A stretch of 64,000 nt of DNA from positions 987,513,637 through 987,577,636 of the forward strand of contig CM066034.1 of the NCBI GenBank assembly GCA_033557465.1. The letters are read 5' to 3'. Shown in pieces: positions 53,444 through 64,000 of this stretch (the stretch's first letter is position 1; the number at the start of each line of letters is the position of its first letter). Both the position numbers and the translations under genes were made by a program. Source of the DNA: Ichthyophis bannanicus (Eukaryota; Chordata; Amphibia; Gymnophiona; Ichthyophiidae). Below the pieces are notes generated by a model. The model was not told where the DNA came from and did not search any database. It saw only the letters and a list, made by a program, of their open reading frames with translations.

Positions 53444-53851
53444 GTGATGTCCAATCATGCATTTTACAAAGTTATTCTGGGAGGGGTGGCACTGAGGTAA
53501 TCACGATTGTTACGTTTAATCTTCAAAATCTGAGGGAGTGTGGGCTGGGAGCCTGAGAATTAATTGGCGGGATGGAAGGGGGCGTAAGACTGGTTTGCCT
53601 AATACCCTTGCAGTGGCCCTGAACATAACCACTACCAGTTTACGTTTCCTAGCCAAAAAGGTGCTGGTGCTCCTGTGCGGGGCTCTTTCATTAAGACATG
53701 AGTACCATGGGTCGGTTTGAGCAGGCAATAGCACAAAATACCTCCTCAAAAAAAGTCCAAAATAAACCCATATATGATACACATATGATGTCTGGATGCT
53801 TCTCTGAGCTCGGGTCATGCTTAGGTCTCAGTAGCATGTTTTGCTGTGCAG
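53444..53851. other. VWA2 intron, no gene seen
   Basis: No repeat or exon recognised before the acceptor at 53851. Confidence 0.4.
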
Positions 53852-53985
53852 GTGGGAGGAGCTTCACTCTCTGGCCAGTGACCCCGTGGATCGGCACGTG
53901 CTGTTTGCAGAACACGTGGATGACGCAGTGAACGGGCTGTCCAGCACGCTGACTAGCGCTGCTCTCTGCAGTGCCGCACCCCCAG
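53852..53985 (+). CDS. VWA2: VWA2 exon: end of first VWA domain
   Basis: The frame reads WEELHSLASDPVDRHVLFAE and then HVDDAVNGLSSTLTSAALC. This is the final helix region of a VWA domain followed by the cysteine that closes it. VWA2 orthologues have WEELHALASEP at the same place, directly after the RFPR of the previous exon. The acceptor is gctgtgcag at 53843-53851 and the donor is gtaact at 53986. The length of 134 nt is 44 codons plus one base at each end. No stops or frameshifts are present. Confidence 0.93.
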
Positions 53986-54435
53986 GTAACTAGCCAGGGC
54001 TGCACGCCAATGCCCTGTTACAGAGGTGGCCTCAGTGGATGGGAAGCAGGGTGCCCACATGCCACTTTCCATGAAAAAAGAGCCTAGCGGGGTGGATGTG
54101 GAACACGAACTGTACAAAGTACATTTGTAGTGTCTACGGGGAGGCGGATATGACAGTCTGCATTGTGCAGTGGCCTTCTCTCACACGTGCCCCTCACTGA
54201 CACGCTTACCGCTCGGCCTCACACTGTCCGAGGAGCTGCCCTGCTTCTCCGCTCCCATGTCTTATTTACAGAGTTCTCCTGCTGAATTTGCAATGTACAG
54301 TCAGCATGCTAATATTGCATTCAAATTGCATCCTGGATTTAGATGTTAGATTTGATTACTCACCTTTCCAAACCTAAGCACAAGGTGAGTTACATTCAAG
54401 CACAGAAGGTGTGTCCCTGCCTCAAAGGGCTTACA
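53986..54435. other. VWA2 intron, no gene seen
   Basis: A faint L2-like stretch near 54415-54440 (gcctcaaagggcttacaatc). The rest is unassigned. Confidence 0.4.
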
Positions 54436-54439
54436 ATCT

Positions 54440-54848
54440 AATAGGTCGATATTCAGTGGCATTAATTTGGTTAGCAACACCTCCTAAACTGATAAGTGTT
54501 GTTGAAAGGGATGTCCAATATCCTGTCTGCTTACAATAGCCAGCATATGCCAGGCTGGTGCGGGGACGGGCAGTCCTTAGAGTTATCCTTAGAGTGGTGA
54601 TTTTGAGTGCTGCTCTAGGGATAGCTATCCACCTTGGTTAAGGCAGCAAAGAGCTGTCTCTAAATGGCTATGCAGATTGACTCTCTGCATAGTAGTGCTA
54701 AATATCACCATATCCAGATAGTGGCTAGTCACTGTGGCCAGTGTCCTGCTCTACTTTGATGCCATCATGGACTATCTGCTTTTTATTTAGCAGTGGCAGT
54801 CAGCATTAAAAAAAAATCCTGACTGCTATGATTAAATACTGACCCCTA
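54440..54848. mobile_element. Foldback MITE
   Basis: The left end ggtcgatattcagtggcatt and right end gctatgattaaatactgacc are related inverted ends (gataTTcAg / taaatactgacc). Interior text resembles that of 56588-56825. Confidence 0.5.
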
Positions 54849-56048
54849 AGTTTTGTACCTGAGGAAAGGGAGGGTGAAGTGGCTTGCGACCCTGGTGCCC
54901 TTGGTTACCTACAGAGTGAGCACAGACTGACCAGTGGATGTCTGAAGACTGTCTGCACAGTACCTACATCTTACCAACAGCGTGTCTGGTGGTTAGCTAC
55001 AGAGAGGCCACAGATTGCTCATGACCCTCCACAGAGTGCCTGAAGATTGCGTACAGACTTCCCACCGAGTACCCCAAGGATTCGCTGCTTTGTGCCAGAC
55101 TGAGCTGAATTCATCACAGGGCGCTGTCCATCTAAACACTTTTTGGCCATCTAAAAGCTGCTTCTCCCACGTTTCACAGTGCAGGGGTTGCTCTGTTTTT
55201 GGCATTGTTCCCTGTAAAGTGTGAGCAGATCAGAACCAAGGCCATTGGGAGGGGCAGTGGGAGTTTGTCGTGGGGCCGCTCCTCCCCATCTGGGCCAGCG
55301 CTGTGATCATGTATAAAACCTCATGGACTGATCCTTCCTGTGTGCTGCTCTCATGATGCACAAGACTGGCCTATAGGAAGCGCCGGCCTGCGAGCTGTGA
55401 CTATGCTCACGGGACTGGCACAGATGGGAAGTGGGGCAGCAGCCAGCCTGTGTCGCAGAACTGTTATAGCAGGGGAGGATGAGGGAATGGGGGTGGGGGG
55501 GCAGGTCAGGAGGCAGATATGGGCGAAGGGTTAAGAGAAGTGGAGAAAATGCTGGAGATGGGGAGGGTAAGAGGTAGAGGTGAAGATACTAAGGACGGAG
55601 GAATAAGAGACGGGGGAGAGGATGTTAGGGGATGGGGGAGGAGGCAGATATTGAAAGAAAGGGTTAAGAGGCAGGAGAGGATAGGAGAAGGGGGGGGGGG
55701 TTGGATATTCGACTACCCCGACCCTACCCTGCTGCTGTGGCCACCACTAACTCGCAAAACGTCTGTCAACATTTAATGCCTCCAATCGCATAAATGCTGT
55801 TATCAATTGCATGAAACAATTTTCAGCAGTTGTTAAGTATAAATTTGATGATTTTGTTCACAAAATGGCCAAAGTTGTAGATCCAGAAGTGGGGAAATCT
55901 TTTTGTTTGGTGGCAAAATTCAGCTGCTGACAGTATTTATGTTAGCTGAGTGGTGATGGGTAAAGAGCAGGTTTATGCCTGGATTTTCAGGGTGTCATAC
56001 AGATAGTGCTGGGGAAAATGAGGGTATAACTTTAAACGGATAAGTTAT
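54849..56048. other. VWA2 intron with purine-rich tract
   Basis: 55455-55705 is G/A-rich (ggaggcagatat and gatgggggaggagg repeats). No exon seen. Confidence 0.45.
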
Positions 56049-56587
56049 GGGCCCAATATTCAAAGGAGCTGTGTCCCTAACTTTGAGAGTTATGCTCCTA
56101 AATTGGTCTCTGAAAATGTACTAGGGCTGAGTGCCTAAGTTTGTACTCAAATTTCACTGAACTCAAAATTTCACTGAACTCCTAAATTTAGGAGCATAAA
56201 AGGTGGGTGGCAACAGGGTGGATATATTTTTATTTATTTATTTATTTTTATTAACAATTCTTATATACCGCACTATTAGACATCAGCGCGGTTTACATTG
56301 AACAGAAAACATCCGACAGTTTACACGTGTTTACACGTGTTTACACGTGTTTACACGTGTTTACACCTATATGACAGGGAAAAAACGTTTGGAGCTTAAC
56401 ACTGATTTTCAGTAGGCCCATAATTAGTCTCATAATTCTAGGCACATGAATGTACAAGCATAACATTTAAGCTCCTAAATGAAGATGGTTTTTCAGCTGA
56501 AAATTGAGTCTCCTACGTTTGGCTGAAAATAGAGCACTATTTTCAGAGCCTAACTTAGGTGCCGGCTTTCTTTGAATATTGAGCTCT
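56049..56587. mobile_element. DNA element (cctaaatttaggagc family) split by L2 end
   Basis: The ends gcccaatattcaaaggagct and ttctttgaatattgagctc are inverted. The interior holds cctaaatttaggagcataaa. An L2 piece interrupts it. Confidence 0.7.
56226..56390 (-). mobile_element. L2 3' end with (tttacacgtg)n
   Basis: ttatttatttatttattttt, then cttatataccgcactattag (a reversed L2 tail). Between about 56320 and 56362 the unit tttacacgtg recurs four times. Confidence 0.88.
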
Positions 56588-56825
56588 GTGGGGGGATGTT
56601 CAGCAGTGGCCACCAGCTGACCTTCGCCACCTTAAGTTCAAAACACATATTCAGTGCTGGCGACCGGCACCGAATAACCAGATTACCTGGATTGTCTTTT
56701 TGCAGTCTGGTCAGTGGCGAAAGTCAATGGCATTAGTGGTTGTTAGCTGGTTAACAGGTCTACTAACTGGCTGTGTATTTCAAGCCGAACAGTGGCCATG
56801 CTGCTGAATAGTTACCTCTACGTTG
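56588..56825. mobile_element. Foldback MITE (ggggatgttcagcagtggcc end)
   Basis: Left ggggggatgttcagcagtgg and right inverted ggtaactattcagcagcat are similar. Related to the element at 47600. Confidence 0.55.
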
Positions 56826-56975
56826 GACATCCTAGAAACGATTAGGGAGAATGTTGCTGACAGGGAGCTAGCATTGCGCGGTGAGCGCGGTGATGATTTA
56901 TAGCTATATGAGTCTTTATATGGAAGACTAGGGGAAAGAGGTCCTTAAAACCTTGGTCCTTTGTGTTCTAAACAG

Positions 56976-57105
56976 GATGCAAGATCGAATCGCACCACTG
57001 TGAACGGAAGACCCTGGAGACCCTGAAGGAGTTAATGGGGAGCTCCATGTGCTGGAAAGGACAGAGATATAGTGCTGTGTCTACAGCACTGTGCCCCTTC
57101 TATAG
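56976..57105 (+). CDS. VWA2: VWA2 exon: Cys-rich linker after first VWA domain
   Basis: This exon codes for the linker between the first VWA and first EGF-like domains: CKIESHHCERKTLETLKELM, then SSMCWKGQR and ALCPFY. The cysteine spacing (CxxxxxxC, then CW, then CPFY) follows VWA2, where CEHRTLE, CWRG and HCPFYS are seen. The acceptor is ctaaacag at 56968-56975 and the donor is gtcagt at 57106. The exon takes two bases to complete a Gly codon and ends two bases into the next codon. The frame is open throughout. Confidence 0.9.
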
Positions 57106-57815
57106 GTCAGTCTGGCCTTTCCGCATATCTCAGGCTCCCCAGACAGCTCCAGGTCTGGTTCTGTTGTTCAGCAATTCCCGTTGCACAGTACATCCCATCG
57201 CTGTGCTGGTCCATACTATTCAGATAAGTGTCTCTGCTCCTCCCACTGGGCTTTTCTCATGCTCTGGGACTTCCAAGGTGGGGTTGGGAGGGCCCAGATA
57301 GGGAGAGAGGGTTGGGGATTTTCCACAGACCCTTTTAAAGGTTGGGGAAATCAAGCCTCTCCATGGCTACATTTTTTTTTAAATATTGATGGGGCTTAGG
57401 GACCCCTCAGGCACTGCAGCTTTATTCTGTTGGGATTCAGGAGGTGGGCCCACTAGAAAGCTATATTTTTAAAGATAATTTTGGTGGATGGAGGAATGGG
57501 GACTGTTTTATCCATTTTAAATTACGCCAGTTATTCCTGTGGTTCAACTCGAAAAAGATAAATTATCTGTAGAGGGACTAAATTTGGATGCTGGATGTCG
57601 GTCAAGGCTACCTCCTAGAATGTGGCTAATTCCGTCTTCAGTTATATGCCCAAATTTTGGCTGTAAACTAATTTATATGGCTAGAATTTGGCTGCATCAG
57701 TAGCAGTAATTTTCTGCAGAAATGAATTACGTGGTTAGCACTCGATGCCGACTCTATAAGCATTCTGAAAATTGACCCCAGCATATATAAAATTTACCTC
57801 AGATGTATTCAGAGA
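57106..57815. other. VWA2 intron, no gene seen
   Basis: No recognised repeat or exon. Confidence 0.4.
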
Positions 57816-59365
57816 GACCAGTATTCAAAGGGTTTCAGCCCTTAACTTTGAAAGTTAGATTCCTAAATTTGACTCTTTGCAAATATACTAGGGCTGGGTG
57901 CCTAAATTTATGCTTCTAGTTTCACTGGGCACCTAAATTTAGGCGTGTAAAAAGTGGGTGACAACAGGAAGATTTAGGAGGGGGGAAAGAGGTTAGCAGC
58001 TTAACACTGATTTAACACTAGGCACCTAAATTAGGCTCCTAAATCTAGGCAAATGAATGGGGGGTTTAAGCATAGGACCCGATATGTAGAGAGGATCTGT
58101 GCACCTGAGAGTTATGCTCCTAAACTGGCCAGATTTAGGGTGGATGAAAGAGTTAGCAGTTTAGTATTGATTTTTAGCATTAGGCTCAAATCTAGGCAAA
58201 TGAAAACCAGGCCTAACAGTCTGATATCCAAAAAAAGCTGGGGTTCTAAATGTGTGCCCTATTTTCAGTCAAACGTAGGAGTCTATGTTTTCAGCTGGAA
58301 ATGTATCTTAATTTAGGAGCTTAAAAGTTATGGGTCAGTATTCAAAGGCACTTATCTGGCTACCAGACCCTGCAGAGTTCCAAGTTATACAGTAAGTGGC
58401 GATAGTCAGACTCCTAATTGGATGACTATCTGCATACCATTAGGTCAGAGCAAAGGCTGTCCTAACTTTAGGCAGTTAGCTATCCAGATAGCAGGCTGAA
58501 TATCGCCGCTAATTGGAGAGCATTGCCGGTTACCACTGGTGCTGAATATCCCAATTTTATTTAACTGCAATAGCTGGTGTTGAAAAAAATATGCCTGATT
58601 GTGATGGCTGACCCCTCTGCTCCTAAATTTAGGCCTGCCATTCATTTGCCTAGATATATGAGCCTAATTTATGAGTCTAGTTCTGAAATCAGTGCTAAGC
58701 TAGTAAAATTTCTTCCCTGCCCTAAATCTGCCCATCACAACCCATTTTTATGCTCTTAAATTTAAGAGTTTAGTGAACTTTGGAGGATAAATTTACATAC
58801 TCCACCAATTTAGTAACATAACTGTCAAAGTTAGGAGCATAAATCCTTTGAATACCAGCCTCATAATTTTTAAACTTCTAAATTAAGGTGAGTTTTCAGC
58901 TGAAAATTAGCCTTCTAGCTGAAAATAGGGTACAAATTTAGGAGCTTAAGACCCGATTAAAGAAAAATAAAACAGAAACTGGGTCCCAAAATTTAAACTG
59001 TGAAATTAGGAACCTAAATTTGTGCCTTGGTTCAGCCAAACAAAGGATCCTAAGTTTTCAGCTGAAAATTCCCTTTAATTTAGGATCTTAAAAATTATAC
59101 ATATAAATTCAGGTCTGCCATTCATTTGCCTAGATTTGAGGTCTAGTGCTGAAAATCAGAGCTAAGCTCCTAATATGTTTTTTCGTGCCTTAAATCTGCC
59201 TCTGTTACCATCCAATTTTAAGTGTTTCTAAATTTAAAATGTGGCCTCCCCAGCTGAATACTAATCTCTTAGCTTTCTAACTTGGGCTGAAAATAAGAGA
59301 CTAATTTAAGAGCCTAACTTAGGTGTCTAAATTTATGAACTCAGCTTTTTTGAATATAGGGCACA
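57816..59365. mobile_element. Cluster of cctaaatttaggagc-family elements
   Basis: Several partial copies in both orientations of the element at 56049. Markers are agtattcaaag at 57821 and 58336, ttttttgaatatagggc at 59348, and many cctaaatttagg and tttcagctgaaaat palindromic words. Confidence 0.7.
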
Positions 59366-59836
59366 TTCTGGATACCCTGAACACCTGACAGCTGTGGGAT
59401 CCCCAGGAGGAGTTTGGCAAGCCCTGATCCATGGACCAACATTCCCGCCAAGCTGTGTGGGAGTCCTCTGGCTACATTGCTGCTGGTAAGCGGAGGGGAT
59501 GAAATATCACATTATTAGTTTCAAGGAGCAAGCATTGTCTGTTTCTCGCTACTGAAAATGAGATATCGCAACATCTCCCCCTCCTGGCAGCCCCACTGCT
59601 GGAGGACTCCCATGCAGCTTGGCAGGAGCATTGCTATGGACGTAGTTCAGACACTCTCATTAATACTGGAACGATATGTTCCTACAGCCAAAGGAGATAA
59701 AACATAAAACCAGGACTGTCTTATCCTGTTCTTGAGGAATGGAGAGGTTGGTTTTGTCACAGACCTGTTGATATTTGAGTGTCTGCTGGATCGAATCTCC
59801 TGTTTTATAACAAATTTTCTCTTCCTGGTATCTCAG
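59366..59836. other. VWA2 intron, no gene seen
   Basis: gtttggcaagccctgat and its surroundings have an approximate inverted partner near 59600 (ccatgcagcttggcaggagc), hinting at another foldback. The micro-exon follows. Confidence 0.35.
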
Positions 59837-59892
59837 CTGGAAAAGGTTTTACAGAAGACACCCAAGTATGTGCTACAGAACCGTTTGTCCAG
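59837..59892 (+). CDS. VWA2: VWA2 exon: 56-nt micro-exon before the EGF domain
   Basis: This short exon is easy to miss. The acceptor tatctcag (59829-59836) and donor gtatga (59893) bound 56 nt that translate as WKRFYRRHPSMCYRTVCP. VWA2 has WKRVFLTHPATCYRTTCP at this point, between CPFYS and the EGF-like domain. Both end phases fit: two bases from the previous exon plus one here complete the codon before WKR, and one base is left over for the next exon. It was recognised by joining the phases of the neighbouring exons, not from a long open frame. Confidence 0.88.
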
Positions 59893-60861
59893 GTATGATG
59901 CCAATCCCAATTCTTATTAGTGTTTTACATCCCAAGGTCAAGCTTTGAAAGGGCAGAGGATCACAAACTGAGCTGTGACCTTCCATTAATTAACCTCAGA
60001 AGTAATATTTATCATTTGTCTTTCTTTGTGCTGTTGCTATTGTGGAGGAATAAGTTCTCCGTTTATGATACTATTATTGAAGAGTCGGTTTTGACTTACA
60101 GCATTTTGAGTTAAAACCCAGTTTTCTGGGACAAAATGTGTCTTAGGTCCGATGACTGCCTTTAGTACTTTTATAGTGCTTTAAACACTCTCCACACGTA
60201 AACCCCATTTTTTAGAATAAAATTATTTTCTTCTCGTTTTTCGGGATTGCTCTGCGGGGTTGCACTCTGTTTCCTCCATAGAGCCTGGACATCCTAAGTA
60301 GTAGCTCGCACAGTATATTAACTTATGAATTACTCCAAAGGTCTGGTCTGTGGATGTTTTCATAAAAGTTTGCTCCTTAATTTTAAAATCGTATTGTCCT
60401 ACTATAAGTTTTAGACCCATTTGACTGCTGTCCCCACCCCCTTGCACTCTGAAACATTGAAGGTGAAATAAGAGGTGTGTGGGGGCAGAGGCCGAGCTGG
60501 TCAATCTCATGGTGTGATGGGCTGATAACTGCTGCTCCTTGGTAAGCAATCAAAATACAGGACTGTGGGGCAGTTTTGTGGTGCCACCTGAAGAAGGTGT
60601 TAGTAGAATTATGCCAGCCAGGAATGTGCTTATGGGTTACTAGGGGGCAGTCTACAGGTCTGTTGAGTCCACACACCTCAGTTCTAATTCTCCATCTGCT
60701 CTTAACCCTTCGGTGCCTACAGATGTTGAACTCTAAGGCATGCTGTGAGTCTGGAAATGCTGATCTCAAGCACCCCAGGCTTTATAAGGAGGTAATAATG
60801 CCCTGAGGGTCTGCAGAGAGGTGGGACAGAAGGGTTACATTATACATTAATAACTTTAGAA
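59893..60861. other. VWA2 intron, no gene seen
   Basis: No exon or clear repeat. Confidence 0.4.
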
Positions 60862-61032
60862 CAGGGGTTCTGAATCCAGTCCTTGGGACACACCTAGCCA
60901 GGTAAGTTTTCAGGATAACTACCATGAATATGCATGACGGAGATTTATAAACAGATCTATATCGTGCATATTTACGGTGATTATCCTGAAAACCTGATTG
61001 CCTAGGTGTGTCCCAAGGACTTGCTCTCAAGT
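60862..61032. mobile_element. hAT-type palindromic MITE, copy 1
   Basis: The left caggggttctgaatccagtc and the right caaggacttgctctcaag are inverted relatives. tatgcatgac in the middle and cagg/cctg arms give long self-pairing. Confidence 0.75.
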
Positions 61033-61132
61033 GATTCAGGACTTGCAGTTCTCTGGAACTGTACTGTGAGTACGGGGGTGGGAGTAACATGGAGCAGGTT
61101 TTCCTTTTGGGAATTGCCTGGTACCTCTAAGT

Positions 61133-61311
61133 CGGTGGTTCTCAAACCTCTTCTGGAGGCAGGTTTTCAGGGTTATGACAACGAATATGCATGAGATAGA
61201 TTTGCATACCAAGGAGGTAGTGCATACAGATTATCTCATGCATATTCATTGTGGTTATCCTGAAAACCCGACTAGCTGACTGTGGCCCGAGGACTGGGTT
61301 GAGAACCACTG
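61133..61311. mobile_element. hAT (Charlie-like) palindromic MITE, copy 2
   Basis: The ends cggtggttctcaaacc and ggttgagaaccactg match the cagtggttctcaacc consensus of Charlie-type hAT elements. The arms with gaatatgcatgagatagatt are self-complementary. No 8-bp duplication is preserved. Confidence 0.85.
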
Positions 61312-61422
61312 TGTGGCATGGTCTGGCCACCTTTGGAGATGGGATGCTGGGTTTAATGGGCTATCAATCTGAGCCAGGATGGCGCTTAAGTATTAAAATG
61401 GAATTTATATAAATAGATGATC

Positions 61423-61490
61423 AGTTCTCAATGCATCCTTGGGACCCAGGTTATCCACAATGAATATGCATTCGATTATTTGCATGGGGG
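61423..61490. mobile_element. hAT palindromic MITE, half copy 3
   Basis: cagttctcaatgcatccttg, then ttatccacaatgaatatgca: one arm only. Confidence 0.6.
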
Positions 61491-61869
61491 GAGAGGGCAA
61501 ATATATAAAGGATTTCAAATGCATAAAATCTTTTCTACATACATAAAAGGACTTCTTAGGTGATATGTGAGTAAAAAGATACACGGAGCCAAGAAGGCGT
61601 CTTCTTTCAGGTAGTCCGCGTGTAAAGGTGTGCAGGGCAGAGTTTGGGTGGACTCGCAGTTTATAGGCATTCTTTTAGAAATATGGGCGTATGTTATCCA
61701 CTAAGATTTACACCTGCTCAGAAGCAGACATACAGCAAATGTCCTCAGTTTCAATCGAGCTGTGAGTTTCTGCCAGTTTGCCCCTAGTATTAGATAAAGA
61801 CGCAGCGGCGTCTACCTGTCGTTATAAAATAGGCAAAAAATAGGTGCCTTCTTGGCCATGTTCTAACAT
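61491..61869. other. VWA2 intron, no gene seen
   Basis: No exon-like block or repeat recognised. Confidence 0.4.
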
Positions 61870-61978
61870 TCCTTTCAATAGATGCAGTGCAATGCAAATC
61901 TATCTTGTGCATATTTATTGTGCATATCCTGAGCATTCCATTGGCTGGGTGTGCCCTGAGGCGTGGGTAAGAAGCACA
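61870..61978. mobile_element. hAT palindromic MITE, half copy 4
   Basis: tgcaaatctatcttgtgcat, then tgagcattccattggctggg and gtgccctgagg: the right arm of the same family. Confidence 0.6.
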
Positions 61979-62074
61979 AGATAGACAGACAGCATTCTGC
62001 ATGGTGACATGACCTCATGGATGGATCCTTCAAGTGAATGTACTGATCGTGCACTTAGTTTTGTATGGGACTGA

Positions 62075-62254
<180 letters not shown>

Positions 62255-62273
62255 TAAATGCCATTCCCAGACA

Positions 62274-62460
62274 GGGTCGGTGTTAAACATGCAGGGGTAC
62301 AGGGCAGAAACTTGGGAGAGGGCCCCAAATCCACCTGCAGGTTATGATTCTTTCAGCTTGAAGCAGACTCGGGGCCCCCTGTTGGGGCACAGGCAATTGC
62401 CCTGTTTGCCACCTTCTCATGCTGCCCTGGGAACAGGATCCTGGTGCTTGTATTACTACT
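62274..62460. mobile_element. hAT (Tip100-like) fragment
   Basis: It starts cagggtcggtgttaaacatg, a hAT-style end, with gggcaattgccctgtttgcc inside. The far end was not found. Confidence 0.5.
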
Positions 62461-63046
62461 GACAAATAATGGAAATTTTCCTTCTAAGTAGCAGAGTCAG
62501 GCTTGGGAGCTGGAGTGGGCCGTTCCCAGCTTGGAAAGGACAGCCTGACTTGCTCAAGAGGTCAGTTGAGGCTACTGAGAATTGACCTGCCTTCTAACTC
62601 AGCAGATACTAGCAAAATGTTTTTTCCAGAACATACAGCTGGCAGTTAGTTAAGGCCATGAAAGTCCTCATTTTTTTAAACTCATGGAGAGATCCTAGCC
62701 TCTAATATTTGCTGCTCCTCTCCAGTGTGGATTTAAGCAGTCAGGACGCTGCTGTGCTGTTCATTATGAGAAGCCCCAGGCACCCCTGTAAAGCATGAAC
62801 ACAGCACAGGCAGCCTAAGAGCAGACTCAAAGAAGAAGATTAAAAACAAATTGGGGGGCACAACATAAAAAAAAGGTTCATGCCTTCACTTCCAAAAGAG
62901 TAAAACTGAATAAGAAAATAGATTGGTGTCTTGGTGCCATGATGATGGGACGGCACACCAACAGGAGCATAGAGCGGGCTGTTCAGGCAGAATGGAGGAT
63001 GTCTCCTGCGGCGGAATCAGGGGCATGCTGAGCTGTCTAAGTGCTC
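62461..63046. other. Intron after the EGF exon, no further VWA2 exon seen
   Basis: I looked for the start of the second VWA domain (an ECRVDLLFLLDSS-like block) and did not find it before 64000. Confidence 0.5.
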
Positions 63047-63091
63047 GATCCTGCAACCGCAGGAACATCTAGCTCCCGCGGTTGCAGGATC
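63047..63091. repeat. Perfect 14-bp inverted repeat
   Basis: gatcctgcaaccgc (63047-63060) and gcggttgcaggatc (63078-63091) pair perfectly around a 17-base loop. Confidence 0.9.
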
Positions 63092-63166
63092 AGGTACATT
63101 TTGGGCCTGACCAGTTTTTGGATGTCTGGACATCCCAGACATGCCCCTGTTAGAATCGGCCTCCGC

Positions 63167-63276
63167 ATGACTTTGCAAAAGTGTGCTTTATGAGAAAAAT
63201 AGTGCAAAGTGCAACAACGCTTCATTGTAGACATTTTGCACTATTTTTCATGCAAATCACACTTTTGTGCAGTCAT
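63167..63276. repeat. 47-bp inverted repeat (foldback)
   Basis: The arms at 63167-63213 and 63230-63276 (gagaaaaatagtgcaaa against tttgcactatttttc; gactttgcaaaagtgtg against cacttttgtgcagtc) surround a 16-base loop. Probably a small MITE. Confidence 0.85.
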
Positions 63277-63454
63277 CTTACAATGGTATGCTTCACAAAA
63301 GTAAACTTTCACAAGAGGTCTGCTTCGCCGAAGAGTTTATTTTAAATTTTCCATTGATAAGCTGCTATGATGCAAATCTATGCACAGTAGCTCATTTAAT
63401 GGCAAACACGCCAATTCCCTTTTGAGCTACCCTAGTCCCGTGTTTGTTCTGTTT

Positions 63455-63570
63455 GTCTGTTTTGAATAGATTGTAAGTTCTGTCGGGAAGAGACTGTGTC
63501 TTATATCTATATCTACAGTGCTCGGTATGCCTCATAGCGCTGTACAAATGATTAGCAGTAGTAGAATATG
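63455..63570 (+). mobile_element. L2-like 3' end with (tag)n tail
   Basis: gattgtaagttctgtcggga, then cagtgctcggtatgcctca, gcgctgtacaaatgattagc and agtagtag: a common L2-type 3' end of amphibians and reptiles. Confidence 0.65.
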
Positions 63571-64000
63571 AGTGCACTAGAAAAGCTTTGTGAGTCCATT
63601 TTTGCAAAAATATACCTACATCTCAGAAGGTTCTGGAAAATCAAGCCTTGTTGCACTGTGGCAGTGGCCAGAGTTAAAAGAGCTTACACGGAGGCCTCCT
63701 AGATTCCCTTTCTCCAAGGATCCTGGTAACTAGTGAGTCTAAAGACCCCCCTGCTCGCCAGCTCCTCCTTCCAAGGAAGGGGGAGGGCTGGCGCTGGGCT
63801 TATCATCAGGTGCAGTTGAGGGGCAGGGTTTCCTTGGACGGGGAGGGGGCTTCACACTTTCATGCTATATATTGGGGTAGGTGAGGGGAGGAGAGGGGCC
63901 GGGACAGATACTGGGCTGACTCTCAGATGCATTTAAGGGGTGGGGCATTCTCCAGAATGGGGCTTCTGTTTTTTATACCTGACTTTGAGACAGGGAGGGC
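63571..64000. other. Window end, no gene seen
   Basis: GC-rich, purine-rich repeats (ggggaggag and ggggcaggg). No exon. Confidence 0.4.

Overview
This is vertebrate nuclear DNA: split exons with GT-AG introns, introns of up to about 24 kb, and dense nested retrotransposons. The repeat mix (CR1, L2, RTE/BovB-like, L1/Tx1-like, DIRS tyrosine-recombinase elements, Penelope-like pieces, hAT and Harbinger-type MITEs, tRNA/L2-tailed SINEs) points to a large-genome amphibian. A caecilian is my best guess from the style of the CR1 3' ends and the DIRS ends; this is an inference, not something the sequence proves. No bacterial features are present.

Host gene. Seven consecutive coding exons on the + strand (18700-62204) encode an internal part of VWA2 (AMACO, von Willebrand factor A domain-containing protein 2): the whole first VWA domain with its DGSYS metal-site motif, a Cys-rich linker, and the first EGF-like domain. 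All junctions are GT-AG, the phases agree across the seven exons, and no exon carries a stop. The signal-peptide exon and the second VWA domain were not found and probably lie outside the window.

Layout. 1-5490: a minisatellite-bearing repeat (copy 1) with an L2 LINE inside it, and a hAT MITE inside the L2. 5899-12055: an RTE/BovB-like LINE (-) split by an almost intact L2 (-). 12425-16570: a CR1 with an SGNH-esterase ORF1 remnant, interrupted by an ORF1-only retroposon (-). 18124-18738: a 43-bp tandem array made of copies of the splice acceptor of the first VWA2 exon in the window. 20218-25150: MITEs, LINE 3' ends and a DIRS fragment. 25156-33936: an ORF1-only (HAL1-like) retroposon with tandem 5' monomers, directly followed by a near full-length L1/Tx1-type LINE; one target site is present three times around the pair. 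33950-39326: a Penelope-like 3' end and a decayed DIRS element. 39327-45795: a 6.5-kb interval bounded by inverted repeats, holding copy 2 of the minisatellite repeat and a CR1. 45960-62000: exons alternating with a DIRS foldback, dimeric SINEs, a second full ORF1-only retroposon, and palindromic MITEs. 62205-64000: a hAT remnant, two foldbacks and an L2 tail.

Functionally, the only product under obvious constraint is the secreted extracellular-matrix protein VWA2. Everything else is mobile DNA. The retroelements are partly linked: the SINEs share the L2 3' end, and the ORF1-only elements probably borrowed L1 machinery. The most unusual items are the splice-acceptor array and the linked HAL1-like/L1 pair.
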